Assembly (NCBI GenBank): GCA_012515195.1
Contig: JAAYYW010000280.1
Coordinates: 1-32,408, forward strand
Source of the DNA: Leptolinea sp.
Lineage (GTDB): Bacteria > Chloroflexota > Anaerolineae > Anaerolineales > Anaerolineaceae
Length of the DNA stretch: 32,408 nucleotides
Reading direction: 5' to 3'
A program made the translations under genes and the position numbers. This document shows, in pieces, positions 1 to 8,260 of the stretch. The notes beneath the pieces were generated by a model. It made no database searches. It was not told the DNA's origin and was given only the letters and a program-made list of their open reading frames with translations. Each line of letters opens with the position of its first letter. The stretch's first letter is position 1.

Positions 1-2758
1 CATTAGCCGCCAGATCGGCACGATAACCTATCCGCTCCAACATACGCGTGGCAACTTTCTGATTCACAACATTATCATCTGCCAGCAAAATGCGCAGCGG
101 GTGTTCGACTCCCATGTTTTTATCAAGGTCACTGGCAAACTGCGGGTTTTCTCGCACCAAAACAGGACGGTTGGCGAAGAGACTTAATAAGGTTTCCAGT
201 AGTATAGACGGCCGGACCGGTTTTGGAAGCTGCGCTGAAAAAAGCTTCGAATCACCCTTCACGTCCTGATGACCAAGTGATGACAGTAGCACGAGGGGCA
301 GCTTTTTATAACCTGGCATTCCTTTTATGGATCTGGACAGCATCATCCCGTCCATTTCGGGCATTTGCATATCGACAATTGCCGCATCAATATTGGTTAT
401 GCGCTTGAGGATCTCCAACGCCTGGAATCCAGAACCGGCAGGAATGCAGTTCATTTTCCAGGACTGCAATTGTTTTTCAAGGATCAGCCGGTTTCGTTCG
501 TTATCATCCACCACCAGTACATTTTTCCCCTGAGAAATGGAAAAGCAATCCGCAATAACTTTCTTTTGAATGGCATCGGTTACTTCTGCCTTAATGGTGA
601 AGTGGAATGTGGAGCCTTTTCCTTCTTCACTGTCGTACCACATGGTACCGCCCATACTTTCTGCCAGTCGTTTACTAATAGATAATCCCAAACCGGTCCC
701 ACCAAATTTACGGGTAGTAGACGTATCAGCTTGACTGAATGATTGGAAGATGCGGCTGCGAGCCTGTTCTGAAATGCCTATACCGGTATCTGTCACGGAA
801 AAGTGCAGCTCGTAATTTTTGGCGTCCAAAGGAGCCGCATCGACCGACAGGAATATCTCACCCCGTTCAGTAAACTTGACCGCATTCCCGAGCAAATTAA
901 CGAGGATCTGACGCAAACGGGTAGGGTCACCAATGACTGCAACCGGGGCATTCTGGTCGATCAGGTAAAGCATCTCAAGCCCCTTATCACTTGCACGCGG
1001 GGCTAATAATTGTGTGGCAGATTCAACACAATCAGCCAGATCAAATGGTGTTGATTCAATATCGAGTTTTCCAGCTTCGATCTTTGAAAAATCCAGTATG
1101 TCGTTGATAATCGTCAGGAGATCTTCCCCGCTGGTACGGATCGTTTCAACAAATTCATATTGGGTATGCTCCAGGTTGGTGTCCATAAGCAGATTGGTCA
1201 TACCAATCACCGCGTTGAGCGGCGTCCGGATTTCATGGCTCATATTGGCGAGAAAATCTGCTTTTGCCCGAGCGGATGCTTCTGCGTTTTGTTTCGCTTC
1301 GATCAATGCGGTTATGTCATGGTAGATTCCAAAGTCACCCACCTGTTTGCCATTTACAATAATAGGCACGGCACTTATCTCAACATCTAAAAAACGACCA
1401 TCTTTGCGTTTGCGTTTCGTAATGATCCTGATCGCTTCTCCGTCTTTCACCTTTTGGGTTAATTGAATCCCTTGCTCCAATGTCTCAGGCGAATTTATCA
1501 ATTCATCCAGTTGTTTGCTTTTCAAGTCTTTGTCCGAATAACCAAATAACTCAAAAAAAGCCGGATTGACTATCTGTACATTTTCGTTGTTGTCCCAAAT
1601 CGCGATGGCATCCGGGCTGCTTTCAACAAGTAGTTCAAAATAACGCCGCTCTCTGGTAGCATCTGCCAGCGCTTTTTCACGTTCTTCATCCTTGATCCGC
1701 AGCCTGTTTATTGTTTCATCGAAAATTCGGGCCAGGAATCCCAATTCCCCGCCAATATCTGGTAATTCGGTTTGCGCGGTAAGATCACCTGCCGCCAGTT
1801 TTTTTGATGTCTCTACCAACCGATTCACAATACGCACAATCCGCGATCCGGCAAAACTTGAAGCAAAGGCAATGGCAATTGCTATTACGATGATATTAAT
1901 GACAATATTCTGGTTCAAGAGAATATTGACGGATTCAAGAGCTTTCTCTTTTGGAATACCAACAAAAACAGAAACTCCTCCATAAAGAGGGTCAAGCTTC
2001 GCGAAGCCGTAGAATCGTTCCACACCATCCAACCCTGTTGTTGATAAAGAGCCCTTTAGCTCGGAATCCGCCATAACGTCAAGAAATTCAGGTGCGGCTC
2101 TCGCGTTCAAATAATCTTCTTTATACGGGTCTCTATAAAGGAAAGTTCCATCCTGACTGACAATGGATATGGTGGAATTCTCTGGCAGGGAAATCCAATC
2201 ACGAACCGAGTTGATCCAACTCTGGTCAAGCAGCGCGACGATGACGCCATCTGTTAATCCGATGGGGTTAAAATGTGCGGTTGCAGCTGTCGAATAGATT
2301 CCAGTCTCCTGCCAAATTTCATTGATTGGTGTGATCGATAATGCCTGTCCGTATAGTATCTGTTGGAACCAGGTTGTATTGCCAAGATCCTTTGGAATGA
2401 TTACCGGTTTACTGGCACAAAGAATCTCTCCATCTCGCGAAAGGACGATAAAGTTCTGGATAGTCGGTTCGCGACGGGGGACTACATCCGCGTAAGACTG
2501 ACAATAGTCCAGGTCGTCAACCAGATCTTTATCTGCGGCAGCCGAATAGAGAAGATGCCTGGCGTTCTGTAAGATGACCTCGAAATCTCGCGCGGTGATA
2601 TACGCCTGTTCCTGGGCCGTAACTTCCGCATTCCTGCTTTCCATCCGGGTCATCTGTTGGATGTTGTAAATTGAAAGCAAAAAAAATGGCAATATAGCAC
2701 CCATAATAATGAGCACAAATTGCATCTTCAGGCCGGAGAAGATATTCTTAGATACCAT
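1..2758 (-). CDS. Hybrid sensor histidine kinase / response regulator (3' end beyond window)
   Basis: Membrane sensor kinase, about 919 residues present, open at the left window edge. Reading from the ATG at 2758: a transmembrane segment near residues 12-32, an extracytoplasmic Cache-like region to about 280, a second membrane segment near 283-300, HAMP (AAGDLTAQTELPDIGGELG), a PAS domain near 375-480, and HisKA with phospho-accepting H508 in NMSHEIRTPLNAVIG. The HATPase follows, with its N box near 622 and the DTGIGI and GGTGLGLSI boxes. Then comes a receiver with acceptor D796 (IVDMQMPEMDG), and a second receiver begins at about 890 (RILLADDN, D894/D895) but is cut off. The start overlaps the 3' end of the upstream REC-GGDEF gene by 11 bases, so the two are probably translationally coupled and work together. 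The signal sensed is unknown. Architecture is clear; the missing C-terminus could hold an Hpt domain. Confidence 0.93.
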   Translation of the reverse strand, partial: MVSKNIFSGLKMQFVLIIMGAILPFFLLSIYNIQQMTRMESRNAEVTAQEQAYITARDFEVILQNARHLLYSAAADKDLVDDLDYCQSYADVVPRREPTIQNFIVLSRDGEILCASKPVIIPKDLGNTTWFQQILYGQALSITPINEIWQETGIYSTAATAHFNPIGLTDGVIVALLDQSWINSVRDWISLPENSTISIVSQDGTFLYRDPYKEDYLNARAAPEFLDVMADSELKGSLSTTGLDGVERFYGFAKLDPLYGGVSVFVGIPKEKALESVNILLNQNIVINIIVIAIAIAFASSFAGSRIVRIVNRLVETSKKLAAGDLTAQTELPDIGGELGFLARIFDETINRLRIKDEEREKALADATRERRYFELLVESSPDAIAIWDNNENVQIVNPAFFELFGYSDKDLKSKQLDELINSPETLEQGIQLTQKVKDGEAIRIITKRKRKDGRFLDVEISAVPIIVNGKQVGDFGIYHDITALIEAKQNAEASARAKADFLANMSHEIRTPLNAVIGMTNLLMDTNLEHTQYEFVETIRTSGEDLLTIINDILDFSKIEAGKLDIESTPFDLADCVESATQLLAPRASDKGLEMLYLIDQNAPVAVIGDPTRLRQILVNLLGNAVKFTERGEIFLSVDAAPLDAKNYELHFSVTDTGIGISEQARSRIFQSFSQADTSTTRKFGGTGLGLSISKRLAESMGGTMWYDSEEGKGSTFHFTIKAEVTDAIQKKVIADCFSISQGKNVLVVDDNERNRLILEKQLQSWKMNCIPAGSGFQALEILKRITNIDAAIVDMQMPEMDGMMLSRSIKGMPGYKKLPLVLLSSLGHQDVKGDSKLFSAQLPKPVRPSILLETLLSLFANRPVLVRENPQFASDLDKNMGVEHPLRILLADDNVVNQKVATRMLERIGYRADLAAN

Positions 2759-3686
2759 CCTTACCCGAATCAGGCTCTTGCAAATCCTTTGTGAAAATAC
2801 AATCTTTTCCCCCTTTTTTTGCTGAATATAAGGCTTCATCAGCCGCCTGGATAAGCCCATCGATCCCATCAGGTACTTTCGTTGTAGAAATCACGCCAAT
2901 ACTGATATGTAGATGAAGGGGATCTTTATCCGGAACCGTCAACTCCAATTTATGTATCCTGGAATGTATGCGATTGCTAACTGCATCCGCCTGCTCAAGA
3001 TTCGTGTTTGGAAGTACCACAAGGAACTCGTCTCCACCCCAACGGGCCGCCCAATCATACGGTCTCACACTTTGCGAAATCTGCTCGGCAACCAGACAAA
3101 GAGCCTGATCACCCACCATATGGCCATAAGAATCATTGAGCGCTTTAAAATGATCGAGATCCAGCATCATGATACTCAACGATCCACCCTCTCGGTAGAA
3201 CCGGTCAATCTCGCCTTGCAAGTGGGAATAGATCGCTCTGCGGCTCAACATGCCTGTCAGATAATCAAACATAGCCATGCGTTCCATCTGCTCTTTTGCT
3301 CTGTTCAGATCATCTTCCAACTCCAGGATTCGCAAACCGATATTCACCCGCGCCCTGAGCTCTGAAATATCAAATGGTTTAGTCAGGTAATCATCGGCTC
3401 CGGCACTTAATCCAGTCACAACATCTGTTTTATCTTCCTTGCCTGTCAGGATGATGGAGTAGGTGTATCCGTGGAAATGGGCTGATCGAAGATTCCGGAT
3501 AAGGTCTAAACCATCCAAATTCGGCATGAGCCAGTCGGTGATAACAAAACGGGGAGGATTCGCGAGGAAGTAATCCCACGCAGTCGAGCCATCGTGAAAT
3601 TCAATCACTTCCAATCCCAACCGGGCTAAGCTGGACCGAAGAATTTGACGGGCAATAGGATCATCATCGATGATAGCAATTTGCAT
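2748..3686 (-). CDS. Response regulator with GGDEF domain (PleD-like diguanylate cyclase)
   Basis: Predicted to make cyclic di-GMP from two GTP when its receiver is phosphorylated. The 312 residues hold an N-terminal receiver with acidic pocket D7-D9, acceptor D51 (ITDWLMP), T81 and K103 (LTKPF), then a GGDEF domain from about 135. The active-site GGDEF is intact at 217-221. An RxxD inhibitory site (R208-D211) sits five residues before it, so product feedback inhibition is expected. No EAL or other output domain is present. The start has a good ribosome site (AAAGGAG) a few bases upstream. It is the first gene of a two-gene minus-strand unit with the hybrid kinase, which is the likely phosphodonor; that pairing is inferred from overlap and order. 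Confidence 0.95.
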   Translation of the reverse strand: MQIAIIDDDPIARQILRSSLARLGLEVIEFHDGSTAWDYFLANPPRFVITDWLMPNLDGLDLIRNLRSAHFHGYTYSIILTGKEDKTDVVTGLSAGADDYLTKPFDISELRARVNIGLRILELEDDLNRAKEQMERMAMFDYLTGMLSRRAIYSHLQGEIDRFYREGGSLSIMMLDLDHFKALNDSYGHMVGDQALCLVAEQISQSVRPYDWAARWGGDEFLVVLPNTNLEQADAVSNRIHSRIHKLELTVPDKDPLHLHISIGVISTTKVPDGIDGLIQAADEALYSAKKGGKDCIFTKDLQEPDSGKDGI

Positions 3687-4010
3687 GGGAACTCCTTTAA
3701 ACAGACTATGTCATATTAATACTTCAACCCCCTTTTATTTATATTGTTTATTCCAGAAATACCTGTAAATAATGGGTAAATTACCAATAAAAAAGACTTA
3801 TAGACTGAATATCACTGGTAGATCGATTTTTTCCGGCCTTCTACTTGATGGAAGGCTGTTGGGAGTGTCTAATCCTTTTCCTTCGTCGTCCAGGCTTGCC
3901 TTTTGGCTATGGTTTAAGATATGGTAAGATTAATTTAAGTTAAAAATCATGAAAAAAATTCTAATTTGACGTTAATCTCAGAAAAAGTTGTTTCTGGCGG
4001 AGTCTATAGC
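3687..4010. other. Divergent intergenic region, AT-rich
   Basis: This stretch separates the minus-strand regulator gene from the plus-strand zinc-ribbon gene and should hold both promoters. A short inverted repeat, GCCTTC and GAAGGC with an 8-base spacer, lies near 3836-3856. A weak plus-strand promoter candidate is TTGGCT, 16 bases, TAAGAT near 3904-3931. No convincing operator or RNA gene was seen. Confidence 0.4.
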
Positions 4011-4919
4011 TTGAAACGTTTTGTCTCTCTCGTTTTATTATTCATCTTTCTCTTTGGATTTCCCGGCACTGTCCAGGGACAAAACGAGACTGAATTTTCA
4101 AAAGTTATCATAAATATCTGGCCGGAATACGACCGGCCTGGAGTTCTCGTTTTCTACCAGATTACTCTGGCCCCTCAGACGAGCCTACCCGCCACAATGA
4201 CGATCCGCATACCAAGGGCTGTAAAAGAACCATATAACGTAGCCATGAAGGATATTGACGGCCGTCTTGATAATTTACGGTACACTACGACGCTCGACGG
4301 GGAGTGGGTAAAAATTGCTTTTACAACACCTGTTCCTGAAGTTCAGTTTGAATATTACGATCCGGTCATTTTGGTTAATGGCGATTCACACAGGTACCGC
4401 TTTCTTTGGCCAGGAGACTACTCGATAAAATCACTGGTATTGAACATTCAACAACCGCTGGAATCGCAGAATTTTTCCATCGAACCGGCCATGGGGACAG
4501 GGCAGATCAACCAGGATGGTTTGACTTATTACGAATCTGTCGTGGGGGAAGTCAAATCAGGGGTGGAGTTCCATATAACCCTTGAATATGACAAAACGGG
4601 GACAAGTCTCAGCGCGCCGTCGCAGTCAGTTGCGGCTGTGGAGACCATAACTACGAGCACAGCGGGGTGGCAAACCCTTTACGAGGTCCTTCCCTATGTT
4701 TTAAGCGGACTTGGCCTCTTCTTGATCCTTGCCGGAGGATACTGGTACTGGCGTTCAGGGAAAGCAATTACCACGGCATTCCGAAAACGCTATTCCATGA
4801 TGCGATCCAGGGAAGCTGACGCAGAACCATCCGAGGTCTTTTGCCATAGCTGTGGGCGAAAGGCTGTCAGCGGAGATGTGTACTGCCGTTCGTGCGGCAC
4901 GAAATTGCGTTCCGAATAA
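4011..4919 (+). CDS. Secreted/membrane-anchored protein with C-terminal zinc ribbon
   Basis: Function unknown. I place the start at the TTG at 4011 rather than the earlier in-frame TTG at 3966: GGCGGAG lies 8 bases upstream, and the product then begins directly with a signal peptide (MKRFVSLVLLFIFLFGFPG, cleavage probably after VQG). The 302-residue product has an extracytoplasmic beta-rich region of about 220 residues, one membrane segment near its C-terminal third (VLSGLGLFLILAGGYWYW), and a short cytoplasmic tail with a four-cysteine zinc ribbon (CHSC, then CRSC after 11 residues). The extracytoplasmic part matches no family I can name. It converges, with only 22 bases between stops, on another zinc-ribbon gene. 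Confidence 0.8.
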   Translation: MKRFVSLVLLFIFLFGFPGTVQGQNETEFSKVIINIWPEYDRPGVLVFYQITLAPQTSLPATMTIRIPRAVKEPYNVAMKDIDGRLDNLRYTTTLDGEWVKIAFTTPVPEVQFEYYDPVILVNGDSHRYRFLWPGDYSIKSLVLNIQQPLESQNFSIEPAMGTGQINQDGLTYYESVVGEVKSGVEFHITLEYDKTGTSLSAPSQSVAAVETITTSTAGWQTLYEVLPYVLSGLGLFLILAGGYWYWRSGKAITTAFRKRYSMMRSREADAEPSEVFCHSCGRKAVSGDVYCRSCGTKLRSE

Positions 4920-4941
4920 CGACAGTAATTCAACCGGCCAA

Positions 4942-6102
4942 TTATGAATTCATTTCCCGCATGCCAGTCCGGGCATGTCCATTTTGTCCGTTTATCACCG
5001 CTAATTTATCTGTGATGGGATCAATAAACATCCAGAACGGAACCAGAGTCAACCAGAAATGTGAGGCCTGCAGGTTCGAAGAGTCAATAAAGAAATCGCC
5101 AATCCTGCGGCCCAACTTTGTTCCGATCATTTTCGATACATTCGTTACCGTGTAATCACGGGCTTTCAGCGCGGCATCGGACACGCGCATCTGGTAACTG
5201 ACCGCGAGACAGTCAACCAGGAAATGCGGGGCAAATGGTTGACCTCGCGAAAAATCAAAGTCCAGCGCTATTTCCGGATCGGAAGCAAGAATACCAGATA
5301 CTGCCAGTACCGGCACAATGTAAGAATCGACTTTTTGTTCCCCTGAAAACAGGTCGCGGTTCGACATGGCCGGGGCCGGAATGCGCCAACTCACCTCACC
5401 CTGTATTTCAAACTGCCAGACGGGGAAAAAAGCGGGCCGTACATTCTGCACATCATCCTTTTCCAATTCACCGGAGAGAGCTGCCCGCGCAGCTTCAAAA
5501 GCCTGCGGGAAGCCCACTTCGACCGGGACGATGCGAGCAGGGGGAGTCATTTTCCGAATTGTATTGAAATTCACGACAGTGGCTGACAGGCAAAACGGGC
5601 AGCTTGTTGAGATCATACGGTCAGACTGCAAAAATTCGGCACCGCACCCGCCGCATGTCAGGATCTGCTGGTCAATAGTCTGATCATGGCTGATGGCCGT
5701 TTCCATCCCAGCGATGAAATCTTCCCCATCAGTAGTATTTCGGGATAACGGACCGGTTTGACGGCTAGAGATTTGTTCTCCTTGTGCCGTTGGTATCCCA
5801 TCCGGGGATTGTTCGTATTTTTTTAGATCGACAATATCCGTCTGAGAGAGTTTGCCTTCAATAACCAAAAGACGGCGGCGGGCCCGCGGTTCCAATGGCG
5901 CTTCTGTCAATATCATCTCCAGAACTTCCCGTTCCTGTTCCGGATCCGTAACGAGGGTACTCAACCAGTACAGGGCTTCAATCCTTTGTTCACCATGTGG
6001 ATTAAGATGGACAACCCTTTCCAGGTAAAAACGCGCCTCGCTGATAGACCTAGCTTTGGCAGCCGCGATCCCCCGTGACAGTAAATCTTGTGTATCTTCC
6101 AT
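4942..6102 (-). CDS. TPR-like and zinc-ribbon protein, function unknown
   Basis: A 386-residue soluble protein with no signal peptide or membrane segment. Residues 5-80 form helical TPR-like repeats (ISEARFYLERVVHLNPHGEQ), followed by a polar linker. A zinc ribbon then carries C150, C153, C168 and C171 (CGGC and CPFC). The remaining 210 residues form a conserved-looking domain rich in aromatic residues (PAFFPVWQFEIQGEVSW). AGGT lies a short way upstream of the ATG. A TATACT -10-like element on the minus strand at 6134-6139 would put the transcript start about 25 bases before the ATG. A scaffold or binding role is possible but unproven; no catalytic motif was seen. Confidence 0.8.
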   Translation of the reverse strand: MEDTQDLLSRGIAAAKARSISEARFYLERVVHLNPHGEQRIEALYWLSTLVTDPEQEREVLEMILTEAPLEPRARRRLLVIEGKLSQTDIVDLKKYEQSPDGIPTAQGEQISSRQTGPLSRNTTDGEDFIAGMETAISHDQTIDQQILTCGGCGAEFLQSDRMISTSCPFCLSATVVNFNTIRKMTPPARIVPVEVGFPQAFEAARAALSGELEKDDVQNVRPAFFPVWQFEIQGEVSWRIPAPAMSNRDLFSGEQKVDSYIVPVLAVSGILASDPEIALDFDFSRGQPFAPHFLVDCLAVSYQMRVSDAALKARDYTVTNVSKMIGTKLGRRIGDFFIDSSNLQASHFWLTLVPFWMFIDPITDKLAVINGQNGHARTGMREMNS

Positions 6103-6300
6103 GAATTGACCTGATAACTATATTGATCGGTACAGTATAGCAAGAAATTTTCTTACCGGAATAGAAGTGGATATATGTCATTTTCTGACACGAGATTCCA
6201 TACAATATTTTTAATCACCATAAAGGCGATCTCCTGCCCTTCTGGTGAGACGAAAAACCAGGGGACACCCTGAAGACAGAAAGACTATTGCCGGAAGGAT

Positions 6301-6927
6301 ATGAACACAATGAATAGAAACCCTCAGGACCTTATGAAAACATTCTATCCATCGTCTGCCAAGGAACCCCGGATCATCACAATCCCACCCCTGAATTTCC
6401 TGATGATCGATGGTCATGGTGACCCGAACACTAACCCTTCTTATCCAACAGCAGTTTCAGCATTATATACCCTGTCTTATACCCTGAAATTTGACCTGAA
6501 AAAAGAAGGGTACCCTGAATTCAAGGTGTTCCCCCTGGAAGGCTTGTGGTGGGCAGAGGATTTGAACACATTTCAAACAGGTGAAAAATCTGCCTGGGAT
6601 TGGACCATGATGATCGCCCAACCAGATTGGATCACCCGCGAACAAGTTGATCAGGCCATTGCCAAAACCGCATCCAACGGCAAGGTACGAGAAGACGTTC
6701 TGGGAAAAGTACGCTTTGAATTGTATGACGAAGGTTTATCGGTTCAGGTGATGCATATTGGCCCCTATAGTACAGAAGGTCCCAATATTGCCCGTATGCA
6801 TGCCTTCGTCATGGACAAGGGATATGAGTTACGCGGTAAACACCACGAGATTTACCTGGGCGACCCCAACCGTACAGCGCCTGAAAAGTTGAAAACGATC
6901 ATCCGGCAACCAATCCAGAAGCCGTAA
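6301..6927 (+). CDS. GyrI-like small-molecule-binding domain protein
   Basis: A 208-residue protein resembling the GyrI-like (SOUL/effector-binding) superfamily; members bind small hydrophobic or drug-like ligands, either fused to regulators or standalone. This one has no DNA-binding domain. Supporting segments are PPLNFLMIDGHGDPN, the tryptophan-rich FPLEGLWWAEDL, and VQVMHIGPYSTEGPNIARMH followed by KGYELRGKHHEIYLGDPNR, the usual C-terminal signature. Two in-frame ATGs compete: GGAAGG at 6293-6298 is only 2 bases before 6301 but 11 before 6310, so the true N-terminus may be three residues shorter. Its stop lies one base from the stop of the convergent yjbQ gene. The ligand is unknown. Confidence 0.85.
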   Translation: MNTMNRNPQDLMKTFYPSSAKEPRIITIPPLNFLMIDGHGDPNTNPSYPTAVSALYTLSYTLKFDLKKEGYPEFKVFPLEGLWWAEDLNTFQTGEKSAWDWTMMIAQPDWITREQVDQAIAKTASNGKVREDVLGKVRFELYDEGLSVQVMHIGPYSTEGPNIARMHAFVMDKGYELRGKHHEIYLGDPNRTAPEKLKTIIRQPIQKP

Positions 6928-6928
6928 T

Positions 6929-7351
6929 TTAAGTCACTTTCAAGCAGCGCACCAGCACCTTGCGGTTCATGGGTGCTGACCGGTGCTCAAAGAAATAGAT
7001 ACCCTGCCAGGTACCCAGACTGAGCTTTCGCTGGTCAACCGGGATGGTCAGGCTGTTGTGGCTGATCACCGCGCGCATATGTGAGGGGGAATCATCCGCG
7101 CCTTCCAGGGTGTGTTTGTACCAGGCCTGGTTTTCGGGTGCCACGCGTTCAAAGAACTGTTCCACATCAGCGCGGGCATCCGGATCGTAACACTCACTCA
7201 ATGCCAATGAGGCGCTGGTATGCGGTACAAACAGTGTGATCTGTCCTTCCTGTACCTTCCACTCATCCAACAGTTGCTGCACATCCTGCGTGATCAGGTA
7301 CATCCCCTTGCCACGGGTCTGGTACGCCAGTGTGTCTTTGAGCCAATCCAT
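6929..7351 (-). CDS. yjbQ: YjbQ / UPF0047 family protein
   Basis: A small 140-residue soluble protein of the YjbQ (UPF0047) family. Family members have weak thiamine-phosphate-synthase-like activity in vitro, but their physiological role is unsettled. Family hallmarks are TLFVPHTSASLALSE, then HTLEGADDSPSHMRA, VISHNSLTIPV and the C-terminal LGTWQGIYFFEHR. These include the conserved histidine, aspartate and glutamate residues thought to bind a metal. Length matches the family. A ribosome site (AAGGAAG) lies about 9 bases before the ATG. It is transcribed alone, divergently from the methyltransferase-like gene. Confidence 0.93.
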   Translation of the reverse strand: MDWLKDTLAYQTRGKGMYLITQDVQQLLDEWKVQEGQITLFVPHTSASLALSECYDPDARADVEQFFERVAPENQAWYKHTLEGADDSPSHMRAVISHNSLTIPVDQRKLSLGTWQGIYFFEHRSAPMNRKVLVRCLKVT

Positions 7352-7405
7352 CGATCTAATCTTCCTTAATATTGAATGGGGTAAATTATACCGTCACCGA
7401 TTCTG

Positions 7406-7411
7406 TATAAT
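7406..7411 (+). promoter_or_regulatory. Candidate -10 element (TATAAT)
   Basis: A perfect TATAAT about 21 bases before the ATG at 7433 would give a leader of about 15 bases. No good -35 hexamer is visible at the expected distance, so this is tentative. Confidence 0.4.
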
Positions 7412-7432
7412 TACAGACAGGATACCTGTTCA

Positions 7433-8260
7433 ATGAAACTTTTATCTTCCTTGCGCCTTGCCTGGTTGAGAATAAAAAACCCGCTGGACTACTCTCTTCG
7501 GCAGCATTTGCATCCCGGTGTGCGGCCGGTGGACCACCCAAGAATATCCATGCCTGATCTTGCCGGACGTTACAAAGCCGGCAGACGGGAACAGGCCGGT
7601 CAGGAGATACAGCGCCTGACGGAACTGTATCATTTTGACTATTTTTCCACAGCCCGGACGCTTGATGAGGCTAGAGAGAACTTCTTCTATCTGGCCATGG
7701 TCGACAGGGCTCTGGACGAATCCTTTATTGCACTGCCGGACAGCCTGTCTGTGGCGGATATCGGCCCTTCGTCATGGTTTTATGTTCACGCATTGTTCGC
7801 CGCGCTCACCTGGTACAACACCTGGTATCCACGTTCTGTCCATCTGACCGGCTTCGAAGTTGACCCGTACCGTCTGTATTCCGATCTGCATACCCGGCAG
7901 GACCACGCGCTGGGAAATATGCGCGGGCTTCCCAATGTGGAGTACATTGGCCGCGGGATCATGCCCCAGGGTGAACCCTTTGACATTATTACCCTGTTCT
8001 TCCCATTCGTATTTATCAAAGACCATCTGGAATGGGGTCTTCCGCCGAAATTATTTGATCCGGAATCCATGCTTAAGTTGGTATATGAAACCCTGAAACC
8101 GGGTGGACTGATATTGATCGTCAACCAGGGAGGTTATGAACACAAAGAACAATTAAAAATCCTGGAAAAATGTGGTTTTAAACCAACCGCCGCCTTCCGG
8201 ATGGAATCAATGCTATACACCTATAAATTGGACCGGTTTGTCATCACCGTAAAGAAATGA
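7433..8260 (+). CDS. Class I SAM-methyltransferase-like protein
   Basis: A 275-residue protein whose middle looks like a Rossmann methyltransferase fold. SVADIGPSSWFYVHAL resembles motif I, although the glycine pattern is degenerate (DIGPSS rather than DxGxGxG). LTGFEVDPYRLYSDL resembles the acidic end of strand 2, FDIITLFFPF resembles motif IV, and ETLKPGGLILIVNQGG is a typical post-motif segment. The substrate is unknown and enzymatic activity is not certain given the weak motif I. GGAT lies upstream of the ATG. The last codon overlaps the next gene (M28 peptidase) in an ATGA arrangement, so the two form an operon. It could be a non-catalytic paralogue. Confidence 0.75.
   Translation: MKLLSSLRLAWLRIKNPLDYSLRQHLHPGVRPVDHPRISMPDLAGRYKAGRREQAGQEIQRLTELYHFDYFSTARTLDEARENFFYLAMVDRALDESFIALPDSLSVADIGPSSWFYVHALFAALTWYNTWYPRSVHLTGFEVDPYRLYSDLHTRQDHALGNMRGLPNVEYIGRGIMPQGEPFDIITLFFPFVFIKDHLEWGLPPKLFDPESMLKLVYETLKPGGLILIVNQGGYEHKEQLKILEKCGFKPTAAFRMESMLYTYKLDRFVITVKK

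Noticed and set aside
3966-4010. Upstream TTG start for the secreted zinc-ribbon protein
   Set aside because: It would put 15 polar residues before the signal peptide and lacks the GGCGGAG spacing seen for the TTG at 4011.
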